From an uncultured Coriobacteriaceae bacterium (lineage in GTDB: Bacteria; Actinomycetota; Coriobacteriia; Coriobacteriales; QAMH01), in contig UQUH01000007.1 in assembly GCA_900544245.1 (NCBI GenBank), positions 1-52,199 on the forward strand: a stretch of 52,199 nucleotides of DNA, in the 5' to 3' direction. Below are positions 16,721-25,151 of this stretch, piece by piece. The notes under the pieces were generated by a model that saw only the letters and a list, made by a program, of their open reading frames with translations, ran no database searches and was not told where the DNA came from. The translations under genes were made by a program, and so were the position numbers. The first letter of the stretch is position 1, and the number at the start of each line of letters is the position of its first letter.

Positions 16721-16757
16721 CGAATGAGACAGTTGTTCTGAGCAACTGTCTCATTCG
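16721..16757. repeat. Interspersed ATGAGACAG palindrome, copy 2
   Basis: Perfect 15-bp arms CGAATGAGACAGTTG (16721-16735) and CAACTGTCTCATTCG (16743-16757) with a 7-nt loop. It sits between two leftward genes and supplies the stop codon (16751-16753) of the ABC ATPase gene. Confidence 0.9.
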
Positions 16758-17545
16758 CTTTTCTTTGGCACTACGAGGAAGCTGTCCTCGTATGCGATGA
16801 GATCGATGGATACGTCGTAGACGTCCTCGATGGTTTCCTTGGTTATGATTTCGCGGCCGCCACTTGCGCGCACATTTCCGTCTTTGAGCATGAGAAAGCG
16901 GTCGCAGTAGCGTAGCGCGAGATTGATGTCATGTAAGACAGCCGCACAGGCGATGTGCTGCTCGTGTGCCGCTTTGCTGACGAGCTCCATGACCTCGATT
17001 TGGTTTGCCATGTCGAGGTTGTTCGTGGGCTCGTCAAGAAGCAACACGTCGGTCTCCTGCACGAGTGCGCGGCCGATCACGACCTTCTGATGCTCGCCGC
17101 CCGAAAGCTCGTCAAGATACCTGAGGGCAAGCGGTCCGAGGCCCAGCTCATCGATGACGCGATCGACGATGGCGAAGTCCTCGTCGGTTGGCGCGGCCTT
17201 GATATAGGGCTTGCGACCGAGGAGTAGCGCATCGTAGACCGTCACGCCATGGGCGTGCGAATGCTGCGCCACCAAGGCAATCTTCGTGGCGCGCTCTTCG
17301 CGCGAATACCCATTCAGGGGTGCGTTATCAAGGAGAACTTCGCCTTTCTGGGGACGGATGATGTCATCGAGACAGGAAAGCAGCGTCGATTTGCCGCATC
17401 CGTTGACGCCGAGGATGGCCAGAAAGGAGCCAGGTTCTATGCTTGCGCTGATTTTCTCGAGAATCTGGGTTTGGCTCGTGTAGGCATAGGCAATGTCACG
17501 AGCCTCGAGGATGATCCCCTCCGTATGCCTCGGGGCGCGGCTCAT
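16751..17545 (-). CDS. FecE/FepC-like ABC transporter ATPase (iron-siderophore/haem/corrinoid importer)
   Basis: A 264-residue ATPase with Walker A GVNGCGKST, signature LSGGEHQKV, Walker B VLLLDEPTNNLD and H-loop VLHDINLAL, the pattern of type II metal-chelate importers such as FecE, FhuC and BtuD. It starts inside the permease stop (4-bp overlap). The stop codon and the last codons run into the palindromic repeat at 16721-16757, so the repeat has trimmed or reshaped the C-terminus. It works with the permease and binding protein encoded upstream. Confidence 0.93.
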   Translation of the reverse strand: MSRAPRHTEGIILEARDIAYAYTSQTQILEKISASIEPGSFLAILGVNGCGKSTLLSCLDDIIRPQKGEVLLDNAPLNGYSREERATKIALVAQHSHAHGVTVYDALLLGRKPYIKAAPTDEDFAIVDRVIDELGLGPLALRYLDELSGGEHQKVVIGRALVQETDVLLLDEPTNNLDMANQIEVMELVSKAAHEQHIACAAVLHDINLALRYCDRFLMLKDGNVRASGGREIITKETIEDVYDVSIDLIAYEDSFLVVPKKSE

Positions 17546-18636
17546 CGATGTGCTCCTCGCATGAGTAGGTACAGAAAGAGGGGTGCACCTACGAATGACG
17601 TAATCGCGCTGATTGGTAATACGACGGAGGTGACTGCCATGCGCGCAATTATATCGGAGAGAAGCAGGACGGCCGCGCCCGCAAGCGCCGAGGAGGGGAG
17701 GAGGTAACGGTAGTCATTGCCAATGAGGTGTCGCATGATGTGTGGAGCGACCAGGCCGATGAAGTTGATCGTTCCGCAAAACGCGATGACTGTCGAGGAA
17801 GCGAAAGCGCCGATGATCATGTTGACCAGGCGCGTACGCTTGACGTTGAGCCCAAGCCCATGTGCGGTGCCCTCGCCGGATTCCATTGCGTTGAAGTTCC
17901 AGCGGTTGAGGTAGAAGAAGACGAATGCCGCTAGCGCAACGATGGCCATGATAGCGATTTCGCGATACGAAGTGCGCCCGAGGTCACCGAAGGTCCAGAA
18001 CACGACGGCGGCGACTTGCGTGTCCGTCGCGAAGTACTGGATGAGGGCAGTCGCGCCCGTGAAGAGTGCGGATAGCGCGACGCCTGCGAGTACGATGCTC
18101 TCGGGTGTCATGTCGCGAAAGCGCGAGAGCGCGAGGATGATGAGCGTCGAGGCGATGGCCCCGGCAAACGCGCAGATGACGGTGAGGTAGGGGTTGCTTG
18201 CTCCCAAACCCTCGTATGCTGCGGCAGACGAGCCCATTCCCAAGACGATGATGGCAATCGAGGCGCCGAAGGCGGCTCCCTGCGATATGCCGAGCGTGCT
18301 TGCGGAGGCGAGGGGGTTGCGCAGCACGCTCTGGAATGCGCAGCCAGCCAAAGCTAATGCAATACCACCTACGATTGCGGTGAGCACGCGCGGCATGCGC
18401 AGGTTCCATACCACGATCAGGTCATGGGTACTGCCCTGGCCTACGAGCGCCGCGAGCACATCGAGAGGAGAGAGATCAGCCGTGCCGAGCATGATGGAGA
18501 CGACGACGAGAACGAGAAGGAGCAGCGCAAACAGGAAGATTACCAGGCGCTTGTATCTAATATAGCCGTGATATTGTTCTCTGTATGAGGGCGGCGCATG
18601 CGCGGCATGCGCCGTCCTCATGTCCTCGGGATTCAT
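17542..18636 (-). CDS. FecCD-family permease of the metal-chelate importer
   Basis: A 364-residue permease with a ~30-residue cytoplasmic lead and about ten membrane helices. Family landmarks are LRMPRVLTAIVGGIALALAG near residue 80 and GTINFIGLVAPHIMRHLIG near residue 300, both strongly conserved in BtuC/FhuB/FecCD. It lies 33 bp after the binding-protein gene and overlaps the ATPase gene by 4 bp. Ligand class: siderophore, haem or cobamide. Confidence 0.94.
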   Translation of the reverse strand: MNPEDMRTAHAAHAPPSYREQYHGYIRYKRLVIFLFALLLLVLVVVSIMLGTADLSPLDVLAALVGQGSTHDLIVVWNLRMPRVLTAIVGGIALALAGCAFQSVLRNPLASASTLGISQGAAFGASIAIIVLGMGSSAAAYEGLGASNPYLTVICAFAGAIASTLIILALSRFRDMTPESIVLAGVALSALFTGATALIQYFATDTQVAAVVFWTFGDLGRTSYREIAIMAIVALAAFVFFYLNRWNFNAMESGEGTAHGLGLNVKRTRLVNMIIGAFASSTVIAFCGTINFIGLVAPHIMRHLIGNDYRYLLPSSALAGAAVLLLSDIIARMAVTSVVLPISAITSFVGAPLFLYLLMRGAHR

Positions 18637-18669
18637 TGTCTCGTGCTCCCAAACTCGGATTTGCGATGC

Positions 18670-19755
18670 CTAGAACGAGATCTTGCCGAAGTTGAGACCC
18701 GCGGCGTGGAGCTGGTCGTAGCAATCCACGCCGAGCATCGTCGCCAGGATCTCGCGATACATGCCCTCGAGGTCAACGTTCGAGAACGCGTCGGGATACA
18801 CGGTCGCGCCGTTGAAGTAGGCATCGCAGATGGCGACCTCGATGTTGGTGCCGTTCATGTTGTACGAGGGTTGGGTGTAGAGGTTGCCGGTCTGGAATGC
18901 CTTGAGGTTGTCGAAGAACGCCTGGTTGGAAGCGTAATCCTTCTGCATCAACTCCATATTGCCCGCATTGAGGAACATGTAGTCGGGATTCCACTCGCCG
19001 AGCTGTTCGAGCGTAACCTCGATGGACCCGGACTGGGTAGCCTCGTCGGCGACGTTATCGATATGCACGACCGTGAAGGGAGGATACTGCGCATAGGTGC
19101 CGCCGAAGCTCTTGGCGCCCTTGTAGTTCACGGCACCGGCATAGCAAGTGGGCTTGTCCGCATCGGGGATGTTCGCGGTGCGGCTGTCCAGGTCGGCTTG
19201 CCAGCCGTTCATCTTGTCGACAACCTGCTTTGCATGATCAGCGGTTCCGAGTACGTCACCAACGACTTCGATGGACTTGAACACGTCTTCGGTGAATATC
19301 TGGTCCTGGTAGGAGATGCCGATGACGGGGATGTCGAGCTGGGCCTGCAAGTCGTCGCACTCCTGGGCGGAGCGACTCGAGATGATGACATCGGGATTCA
19401 GCTCGAGCATGGCCTCGCCATCGACGCTCGTCTCCACAAGGTGATTGCCGTTGGATGTTGTGGGAAGGCTCGTGAAAAGCTCTTCGTAGGCAACCGTGTA
19501 GGGACGGGAAGCGGAAACGGGGTTCTCTTTCTCGGTTACGGCGATGAGCTTATCCTGGCCTCCGGCGTAGACGACGAAACGCGCGGCACTTCCGACCGTG
19601 GCGCAGGTCTGGACGTCGGCGGGAATCGTTACCGTGCGTCCGTAGACATCGGTGATCTCTCGTGTGTCACCGTTGCCCTGCGTGTCCGATGCGCAGCCCG
19701 CCAGTGCGAGTGCCAGAAGGCAAAATGCCAGGATGGCAACGAGTGTCCTTTTCAT
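18670..19755 (-). CDS. Substrate-binding lipoprotein of the metal-chelate importer
   Basis: A 361-residue lipoprotein: MKRTLVAILAF signal, lipobox LAGC, then a type III periplasmic-binding fold. TDVYGRTVTIPADVQTC and the DVIISSRSAQECDDL segment are typical of FecB/FepB/BtuF-like proteins. The start at 19755 is chosen because GAGAGGG lies 6-7 bp upstream; two upstream in-frame ATGs would place that site inside the gene. It captures the ligand for the FecCD permease. Two 13-bp direct repeats upstream suggest regulation, plausibly by metal. Confidence 0.92.
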   Translation of the reverse strand: MKRTLVAILAFCLLALALAGCASDTQGNGDTREITDVYGRTVTIPADVQTCATVGSAARFVVYAGGQDKLIAVTEKENPVSASRPYTVAYEELFTSLPTTSNGNHLVETSVDGEAMLELNPDVIISSRSAQECDDLQAQLDIPVIGISYQDQIFTEDVFKSIEVVGDVLGTADHAKQVVDKMNGWQADLDSRTANIPDADKPTCYAGAVNYKGAKSFGGTYAQYPPFTVVHIDNVADEATQSGSIEVTLEQLGEWNPDYMFLNAGNMELMQKDYASNQAFFDNLKAFQTGNLYTQPSYNMNGTNIEVAICDAYFNGATVYPDAFSNVDLEGMYREILATMLGVDCYDQLHAAGLNFGKISF

Positions 19756-19779
19756 GTGCATCCCTCTCATCCAATTCCA

Positions 19780-19835
19780 GTGTTACGAATTGCGAATTGA
19801 GGTTACCATAAGCACGACTTGAGTGTTACGAATTG
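19780..19835 (-). promoter_or_regulatory. Two 13-bp direct repeats upstream of the metal-chelate importer
   Basis: GTGTTACGAATTG occurs at 19780-19792 and 19823-19835, 43 bp apart, which is about four helical turns. The first copy begins 25 bp upstream of the binding-protein start. Such spaced repeats suggest a DNA-binding protein that represses or activates the importer. The regulator is not identified; no similar site was seen elsewhere in the window. Confidence 0.55.
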
Positions 19836-19922
19836 ATAATACGTCACATGATAAACGGTGAGCGCGGCCAATCATGAGTTGAGTGGTCATTTAAGGACAG
19901 AAAAACGCAAAAACCCAAATAG

Positions 19923-19958
19923 TGTTCAAAAACTAATAAAAATCTGTTAATTTGAACA
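19923..19958. promoter_or_regulatory. Inverted repeat in the AT-rich leader of the lic fusion gene
   Basis: TGTTCAAA (19923-19930) and TTTGAACA (19951-19958) form 8-bp arms with a 20-bp spacer, 64 bp before the wHTH-LicC-LicA start. The intervening sequence is AT-rich. It could be an operator for the fused winged-helix domain, which is untested. Confidence 0.4.
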
Positions 19959-20021
19959 TATGCTGAGACGACGCCGTTCGTGGCATTACGTTGCGACGGG
20001 TATGAAGAATAGAAGGGCAGT

Positions 20022-21842
20022 ATGGATTCGAGTACGGCAAACGCGGGCGCACTGGGCAAGAACCAGTTCGTCGTGCTGCTCAGGTTGCTGCACGAGCCGG
20101 GGCTTTCCCAGCGGACGATCGCCGAGCGCACGGGTCTTTCGGTGGGTACGGTCAATTCCTCGGTTCGCCAGCTCGTCGAGCACGGCGACCTCGAGAAGGA
20201 CGCGTCCGGAAACCTTTGCGTGACCGATCTGGGCGTTCGTTCCCTCGAGCCGTATCGGGTCGACAACGCGATCATCCTCGCAGCTGGGCTCTCCACGCGC
20301 TTTGCCCCGATTTCCTACGAGAAGCCCAAGGGGCTCTTGCGCGTACGAGACGAGGTCCTCATCGAACGCCAGATTCGCCAGCTCAAGGAGGCGGGCATCG
20401 ACGATATCACCGTCGTCGTGGGTTACAAGAAGGAGTACTTCTTCTATCTGGAGGAGCTCCTTGGCGTTGATATCGTCGTGAACGAGCACTACGCGACGAG
20501 GAACAACCACTCGTCTCTCATGGTCGTGCTCGATAGGCTCAAACGCACCTACATCTGTTCGTCGGATAACTACTTCGTCGACAATCCGTTCGATTCCCAC
20601 GAGCATGGCGCCTATTACGCGACGCAGTACGCGAAGGACGCGACCGACGAATGGTGCGTGCGCCTGGGGAGCGGCGGCCGTATCGTGGGCGTGACCATCG
20701 GCGGGGCCGATTCGCAGATCATGCTCGGCCATGTCTTCTTCGACGAACCTTTCTCCCGTCGCATGGCCCAGATCATCCGCGACGAATGGGACCTGCCCGT
20801 GACGAGGGACAAGCTGTGGGAGAACCTGTTCATCGATCATATCGACGAGCTGCACATGGTTGCCCGGCCCTATCCCGCCGAGATGATTCACGAATTCGAC
20901 GCTCTCGACGATTTGCGCGAATTCGACCCCACCTTCATCGAGAACGTCGACTCGCTCGCCTTTGACAACATCGTGTCCGCCCTCGGCTGCGAGAAGGCCG
21001 ACATTCGTGACGTGTATCCGCTCAAGCAGGGCCTGACGAACCTTTCGTGCCACGTGCGCGTGGGCGATGGGGAGTACGTGTACCGTCATCCCGGCGTGGG
21101 GACCGAGAACCTCATCGATCGTGACGCGGAGCTTGCCGGACTCAACATCGCGCGCGAGCTCGGCCTCGACAACACGTTCATTACCGGGGATCCGAAGACG
21201 GGGTGGAAGCTCTCGCATTTCGTGCCCGATTGCACGCAGCTCGACCCACACGAGAGCGGACAGACTCGACGCGCCATGGAAATGGCGCGGGCCCTGCACG
21301 AGGCGGATGCGACGCTCGAGCGCAGCTTCGACTTCTATGCCGAATCCAAGCGCTACGAGGCGCTATTGCGCGAGCGCTGCGGCGTCATCGACGTTCCCGG
21401 CTTCGAGGATATGGCCGCGCGCATGGAGCGGCTGCACGATTTCGCGATGACTGACGAAACGTACACATGCCTGTGCCATAACGACTTCTTCCATTTGAAC
21501 TTTCTGGTGGGAAAGGATGACAGCATCTCGCTCATCGACTGGGAATACGCGGGCATGTCGGACTACGCGAACGACTTTGGCACCTATACCGTCTGCTGCG
21601 AGCTCTCGACCGAGGAAGCCGAGGAGGCGTTGTCGTTCTACTTCGGGCGCACGCCCACGTTCGAGGAGCTGCGTCACAACTTCGCGTACGTGGCATTCGC
21701 CGGTTGGTGTTGGTACGTATGGTCGCTCATGAAGGAAGCCGAGGGCGACGTGGTGGGCGAATGGCTCTACATCTACTATCGCTATGCCAAGCGGTACCTG
21801 AACATGGTTTTGCCCTGGTACGAGCAGGGAAGGCGCGTCTAG
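20022..21842 (+). CDS. Three-domain fusion: winged helix + LicC-type cytidylyltransferase + LicA-type choline kinase
   Basis: A 606-residue fusion. Residues ~10-75 form a MarR/ROK-like winged helix (LLHEPGLSQRTIAERTGLSVGTVNSS split over the HTH). Residues ~80-310 are a nucleotidyltransferase with NAIILAAGLSTRF and EKPKGLL, as in LicC (CTP:phosphocholine cytidylyltransferase). Residues ~330-600 are a choline/ethanolamine kinase with H486-N-D...N and L504-I-D-W-E-Y-A catalytic motifs. Together these would phosphorylate choline and activate it as CDP-choline. A LicB-like transporter follows 79 bp downstream, which supports choline as substrate. No LicD phosphocholine transferase is present in the window. 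The start has GAAGGG upstream. Aminoethanol-type substrates remain possible. Confidence 0.88.
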   Translation: MDSSTANAGALGKNQFVVLLRLLHEPGLSQRTIAERTGLSVGTVNSSVRQLVEHGDLEKDASGNLCVTDLGVRSLEPYRVDNAIILAAGLSTRFAPISYEKPKGLLRVRDEVLIERQIRQLKEAGIDDITVVVGYKKEYFFYLEELLGVDIVVNEHYATRNNHSSLMVVLDRLKRTYICSSDNYFVDNPFDSHEHGAYYATQYAKDATDEWCVRLGSGGRIVGVTIGGADSQIMLGHVFFDEPFSRRMAQIIRDEWDLPVTRDKLWENLFIDHIDELHMVARPYPAEMIHEFDALDDLREFDPTFIENVDSLAFDNIVSALGCEKADIRDVYPLKQGLTNLSCHVRVGDGEYVYRHPGVGTENLIDRDAELAGLNIARELGLDNTFITGDPKTGWKLSHFVPDCTQLDPHESGQTRRAMEMARALHEADATLERSFDFYAESKRYEALLRERCGVIDVPGFEDMAARMERLHDFAMTDETYTCLCHNDFFHLNFLVGKDDSISLIDWEYAGMSDYANDFGTYTVCCELSTEEAEEALSFYFGRTPTFEELRHNFAYVAFAGWCWYVWSLMKEAEGDVVGEWLYIYYRYAKRYLNMVLPWYEQGRRV

Positions 21843-21921
21843 GCGCCGGTGACTTCGATGGTGTCAAGCGCTCCGGTCGCAACGGACAGCGAAGGCGGGG
21901 CGAGCACGAGGAGGATGCGAA

Positions 21922-22899
21922 ATGGGTGCGTTCGGTAAGGTCAAATACGGTCTCACGAGCGGTGTGCTATGGGGACTCGACACGGTCATCCTGGGCATTG
22001 CGCTCACGATGTCTCCCTATATCGGCACGCTCGAGGCGTTCGCGTTTGCCGCGATCGCGTCGTCGGCGCTGCATGACATCTTCTGCGCCTTGTGGCTTGC
22101 GCTCTACATGGGTGTGCGTGGGCGTCTCAAGGACACGTGGGCTGCGCTGCGCACCCGTAGCGGCAAGGTGGTCGTGCTCGGCGCGTTGCTGGGTGGCCCG
22201 GTTGGCATGACCGGTTACGTCATCGCCATCAACAACATCGGTGCGGGGTACACGGCCATCATCTCGGCGTTCTATCCGGCCGTGGGCGCGATCCTCTCCT
22301 TCATCATTCTCAAGGAGCGCATGAACGTAAAGCAGCTCGTTGCGTTTGCCTGCGCGCTCGGTGGCATCGTCGCCATGGGCGTGCTTTCCCTCACCGATGC
22401 CGAGACGGTGGGAGATCCCGTCATCGGCCTCGTGGGCGCGGCTGCCTGCGTGCTTGGCTGGGGAAGCGAGGCCGTGCTCTGCGGATGGGGCATGCGCGAT
22501 GACGCGGTCGATAACGAGACGGCGCTGCAGATCCGCGAGACCACGAGCGCGCTCGTCTACGCCATCGTCGTGCTTCCGGCATTCGGCGCATGGGCGTTCA
22601 CGGCAAGCGCCTTCCCGTCGCTGGCGACGGGCGTCGTCGCGCTGGCCGCGCTGGCGGGCACGACCTCGTACCTCTTCTACTACAAGTCCATCAGCTCGCC
22701 TCTGGGCGCGGCGAAGTCCATGGCGCTCAACATCAGCTATTCGGCATGGGCGGTGCTCTTCGCGTTCGTGCTGCAGGGCACGGTGCCGACGCTCGCCTCG
22801 GTCGTGTGTTGCGTCGTCATCCTGGCAGGCACGATTCTCGCCGCAAGCGACTGGAACGAGCTCTTCAGCCGCGGTTCGCGGCAGGTCGACGAGGCATAG
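21922..22899 (+). CDS. LicB-like choline permease (DMT/EamA superfamily)
   Basis: A 325-residue protein with about ten membrane helices arranged as two EamA repeats. The first ends in AFYPAVGAILSFIILKERM, the classic DMT motif. The N-terminal segment KYGLTSGVLWGLDTVILG resembles LicB choline uptake proteins. It follows the cytidylyltransferase-kinase fusion, giving a compact choline uptake, phosphorylation and activation unit. Start supported by GAGGAGG. A palindromic repeat lies directly after the stop codon. Confidence 0.87.
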   Translation: MGAFGKVKYGLTSGVLWGLDTVILGIALTMSPYIGTLEAFAFAAIASSALHDIFCALWLALYMGVRGRLKDTWAALRTRSGKVVVLGALLGGPVGMTGYVIAINNIGAGYTAIISAFYPAVGAILSFIILKERMNVKQLVAFACALGGIVAMGVLSLTDAETVGDPVIGLVGAAACVLGWGSEAVLCGWGMRDDAVDNETALQIRETTSALVYAIVVLPAFGAWAFTASAFPSLATGVVALAALAGTTSYLFYYKSISSPLGAAKSMALNISYSAWAVLFAFVLQGTVPTLASVVCCVVILAGTILAASDWNELFSRGSRQVDEA

Positions 22900-22916
22900 G
22901 TTGTGGAGTTGCTGCC

Positions 22917-22953
22917 GGGATGAGACAGCGTCCCTGAGCAACTGTCTCATCCC
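22917..22953. repeat. Interspersed ATGAGACAG palindrome, copy 3
   Basis: Perfect 12-bp arms GGGATGAGACAG (22917-22928) and CTGTCTCATCCC (22942-22953) with a 13-nt loop, between the convergent LicB-like and hydrolase genes, 17 bp from each stop. Position suits a bidirectional terminator. Confidence 0.9.
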
Positions 22954-22970
22954 ATCCCCTCCCCTATGCC

Positions 22971-24161
22971 TCATTCGGGCGCGATACGGTTTGCCAGGTT
23001 GGTCACCGCGCTCGCGGCGGCGCCGAGCGAGCCGTCCGTGTTTTCCGATAGGGCCTTGACGAAGGAGCGTGCCGCGGAAACGAGGATCTTGCGCGTGGGG
23101 CGATCGATCTTGCGCGACGCTTCGAGTATGAGCGACAGGCCCCTGGGACCTCCGTTGAGGATGTCGATGGGGTTTTGCGCGTGCGAGACCTCGATGGCCT
23201 GGAAGAACGCGTCGACGATTTCCTCGCGCTCGGCGTCATCGTATCCCGAGAGCCATGCGTGCAATGTCCTGGCGGTTGCCTTCGTCGCCTCGGGGAGATT
23301 GGGCAGATAGACGAAATCCGCAAGCTCCTCGTCAACCTCCCAGGTGAACGCGCTGTGTTGGTCAAGACCGCTTGCGCTGCTCATCGCGACGTAGACGGGC
23401 GCCTCCGATTCGAGCATGATGCCGACAAGCGACTCCTCGGGCACGACCTTGACGAGCTTGCCTCTCAACGGGGCGTAGTCGTCGGCCGTGAAGATGCCGG
23501 CCTTGAATCCGGGGCCGTCGAGGTTGTAGACGCGCTCGATGCGCTCCTGGACGGCGGGCGAGCAGCGAAGCGCCGCGTATTCGGCGAGGTTACCGCCCTT
23601 GGAGTGGCCGACGACGTAGAGCCTTTCGGGCAGGTACGTCTGGCTGGCGACGGTCTCGAGGTATTCCACCGCAAGGTCCTGCGCGGGGACGGGCGTCGTG
23701 AAGGCCATGTTGAAGTCCTCGCGCCAACCGATGGTCGAGGTGTCGGTTCCGCGAAATGACACGCAAGTGAACATGTCCTTGTAGACGAAGGTCATGGCTC
23801 CGAATTGGGTCTGTCGCATCGTGTCGAAGACGGCGTGGTAGTTGAGGGCCGTCATATCGCGAAAGCGCGGACTCGCCGCTATGCCGAGCAGTGCACCCGC
23901 GGCCTTTGCCGGATCGAGCAGGTTGGAGAACATGACCGGGTAATGTTCGGCCTGGAGCATCCGCGAGAAGATGACGCCACGCGTGCGTGGCTTGAGCAAC
24001 GCGTGCAGGCCCCGCTGGTTGGCGTCGCCGGGAAGCAGCGGCACGACGTCCTTGGCATGAATCATGGCGATTTGGGAGAGCACGGTGGCGTCGAGCGTGC
24101 AGAAGGGCATGCGCTCGAACGGTGCGAACTGCTCTGCGAGGTAGTCTGTCATGTACGGCAT
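22971..24161 (-). CDS. Alpha/beta hydrolase, DUF2974 (Mbeg1-like)
   Basis: A 396-residue cytoplasmic protein with a lipase-like core. The nucleophile elbow VVGHSKGGNLAEYAAL carries the Ser of G-x-S-x-G, preceded by FVYKDMFTCVSFRGTD and followed by VYNLDGPGF. This is the pattern of the DUF2974/Mbeg1-like family, common next to housekeeping genes in Firmicutes and Actinobacteria. No signal peptide. The ligand is unknown; a lipase or esterase role is the usual prediction. The start codon at 24161 has an AAAAGG sequence upstream; ATG at 24152 is an alternative. It lies 15 bp after the CDF gene. Confidence 0.85.
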   Translation of the reverse strand: MPYMTDYLAEQFAPFERMPFCTLDATVLSQIAMIHAKDVVPLLPGDANQRGLHALLKPRTRGVIFSRMLQAEHYPVMFSNLLDPAKAAGALLGIAASPRFRDMTALNYHAVFDTMRQTQFGAMTFVYKDMFTCVSFRGTDTSTIGWREDFNMAFTTPVPAQDLAVEYLETVASQTYLPERLYVVGHSKGGNLAEYAALRCSPAVQERIERVYNLDGPGFKAGIFTADDYAPLRGKLVKVVPEESLVGIMLESEAPVYVAMSSASGLDQHSAFTWEVDEELADFVYLPNLPEATKATARTLHAWLSGYDDAEREEIVDAFFQAIEVSHAQNPIDILNGGPRGLSLILEASRKIDRPTRKILVSAARSFVKALSENTDGSLGAAASAVTNLANRIAPE

Positions 24162-24176
24162 GGGCGTGACCTTTTC

Positions 24177-25073
24177 CTAGGCGGGATTGACGTGAATCAT
24201 GACGTGCTTGACCTCGGGAAACGCATGCTCGATATCATCATGGACGCGTTCGGCGATGGCGTGGGCGTCCGTCAGCTGCATCGAGCCGTCGATTGCGATT
24301 TCCATGTCGATGTAGACCTTGTCCCCGAACATGCGCGTGCGCAGCATGTCGATGTGTTCGACCTGGTTCTCGGCATCGACGAGCTGGCGAACCTCCTCCT
24401 CGAACTGCTCCCCGCAGGAGGTGTCGAGCATCTTCTTCAGGGCGTCGTAGATGATCGAGATGCCCTGCTTGAGGATGAACAGGCAGATGACGACGCTGGC
24501 GATGGGATCGAGCACGGGATAGCCGAGCATCGAGCCGCCGACTCCGACGAGCGCGCCGATTGAGCTCATCGCGTCGGAGCGATGGTGCCAGGCGTCCGCC
24601 TCGAATGCCGACGAGCGAATGACGCGCGCCCAGTGGCGCGTGTACCAGAACATGCCCTCCTTGACAGCGATGGAGACGATGGCTGCGACGAGCGCGATCA
24701 TGCCGGGGATGGGCAGACTCTCGTAGTTGCCCGCGAGGATCTTCTCGAGGCCGACCCAGCCGATGCCGACGCCCGTCACCAGCAGGATGAGGCCGAGCAC
24801 GATGGCGGCGAGGCTCTCGATGCGCTCGTGTCCGTAGGGATGGGACGCGTCGGCCTCACGCCGGCCGAACCTGACGCCAAGGAAGGCGATGAAGGTCGCG
24901 AAGACGTCCGAGAGGGAGTGGACGGCGTCGGAGACCATGGCGCTCGAGTTGCCCATGATGCCCGCGATAAACTTGAACGCCGACAGGAAGACGTTGCCGA
25001 TGATGCCCACGAGCGAGAGCTTGCGGATGACTGCCGTCTCGTCGGGCTTCGTGTCTTTCTCGTTCGCCTTCAT
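24177..25073 (-). CDS. Cation diffusion facilitator (divalent metal efflux)
   Basis: A 298-residue CDF transporter with six membrane helices and a C-terminal cytoplasmic ferredoxin-like domain. Metal-site motifs are SDAVHSLSD in helix 2 and HHRSDAMSS in helix 5; the DASHPYGHERIES loop is typical of the Mn/Fe/Zn-type subgroup. The C-terminal domain ends in VKHVMIHVNPA. It probably exports Zn2+, Fe2+ or Mn2+ in exchange for protons. Start supported by GGGAG. It is followed closely by the hydrolase gene in the same direction. Confidence 0.93.
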   Translation of the reverse strand: MKANEKDTKPDETAVIRKLSLVGIIGNVFLSAFKFIAGIMGNSSAMVSDAVHSLSDVFATFIAFLGVRFGRREADASHPYGHERIESLAAIVLGLILLVTGVGIGWVGLEKILAGNYESLPIPGMIALVAAIVSIAVKEGMFWYTRHWARVIRSSAFEADAWHHRSDAMSSIGALVGVGGSMLGYPVLDPIASVVICLFILKQGISIIYDALKKMLDTSCGEQFEEEVRQLVDAENQVEHIDMLRTRMFGDKVYIDMEIAIDGSMQLTDAHAIAERVHDDIEHAFPEVKHVMIHVNPA

Positions 25074-25104
25074 GTCTCCCGATACCTTGCGTGTCGCATT
25101 AATG

Positions 25105-25139
25105 TGAACCCCCGGCCAGTTTTGCTGCCCGGGGGTTCA
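25105..25139 (-). terminator. Terminator-like hairpin after the TRAP permease gene
   Basis: Perfect 11-bp arms TGAACCCCCGG (25105-25115) and CCGGGGGTTCA (25129-25139) with a 13-nt loop lie 12 bp beyond the leftward TRAP stop and before the CDF start. The 3' side (ACATTAAT) is only weakly U-rich. Confidence 0.65.
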
Positions 25140-25151
25140 ATGATACCGCTC

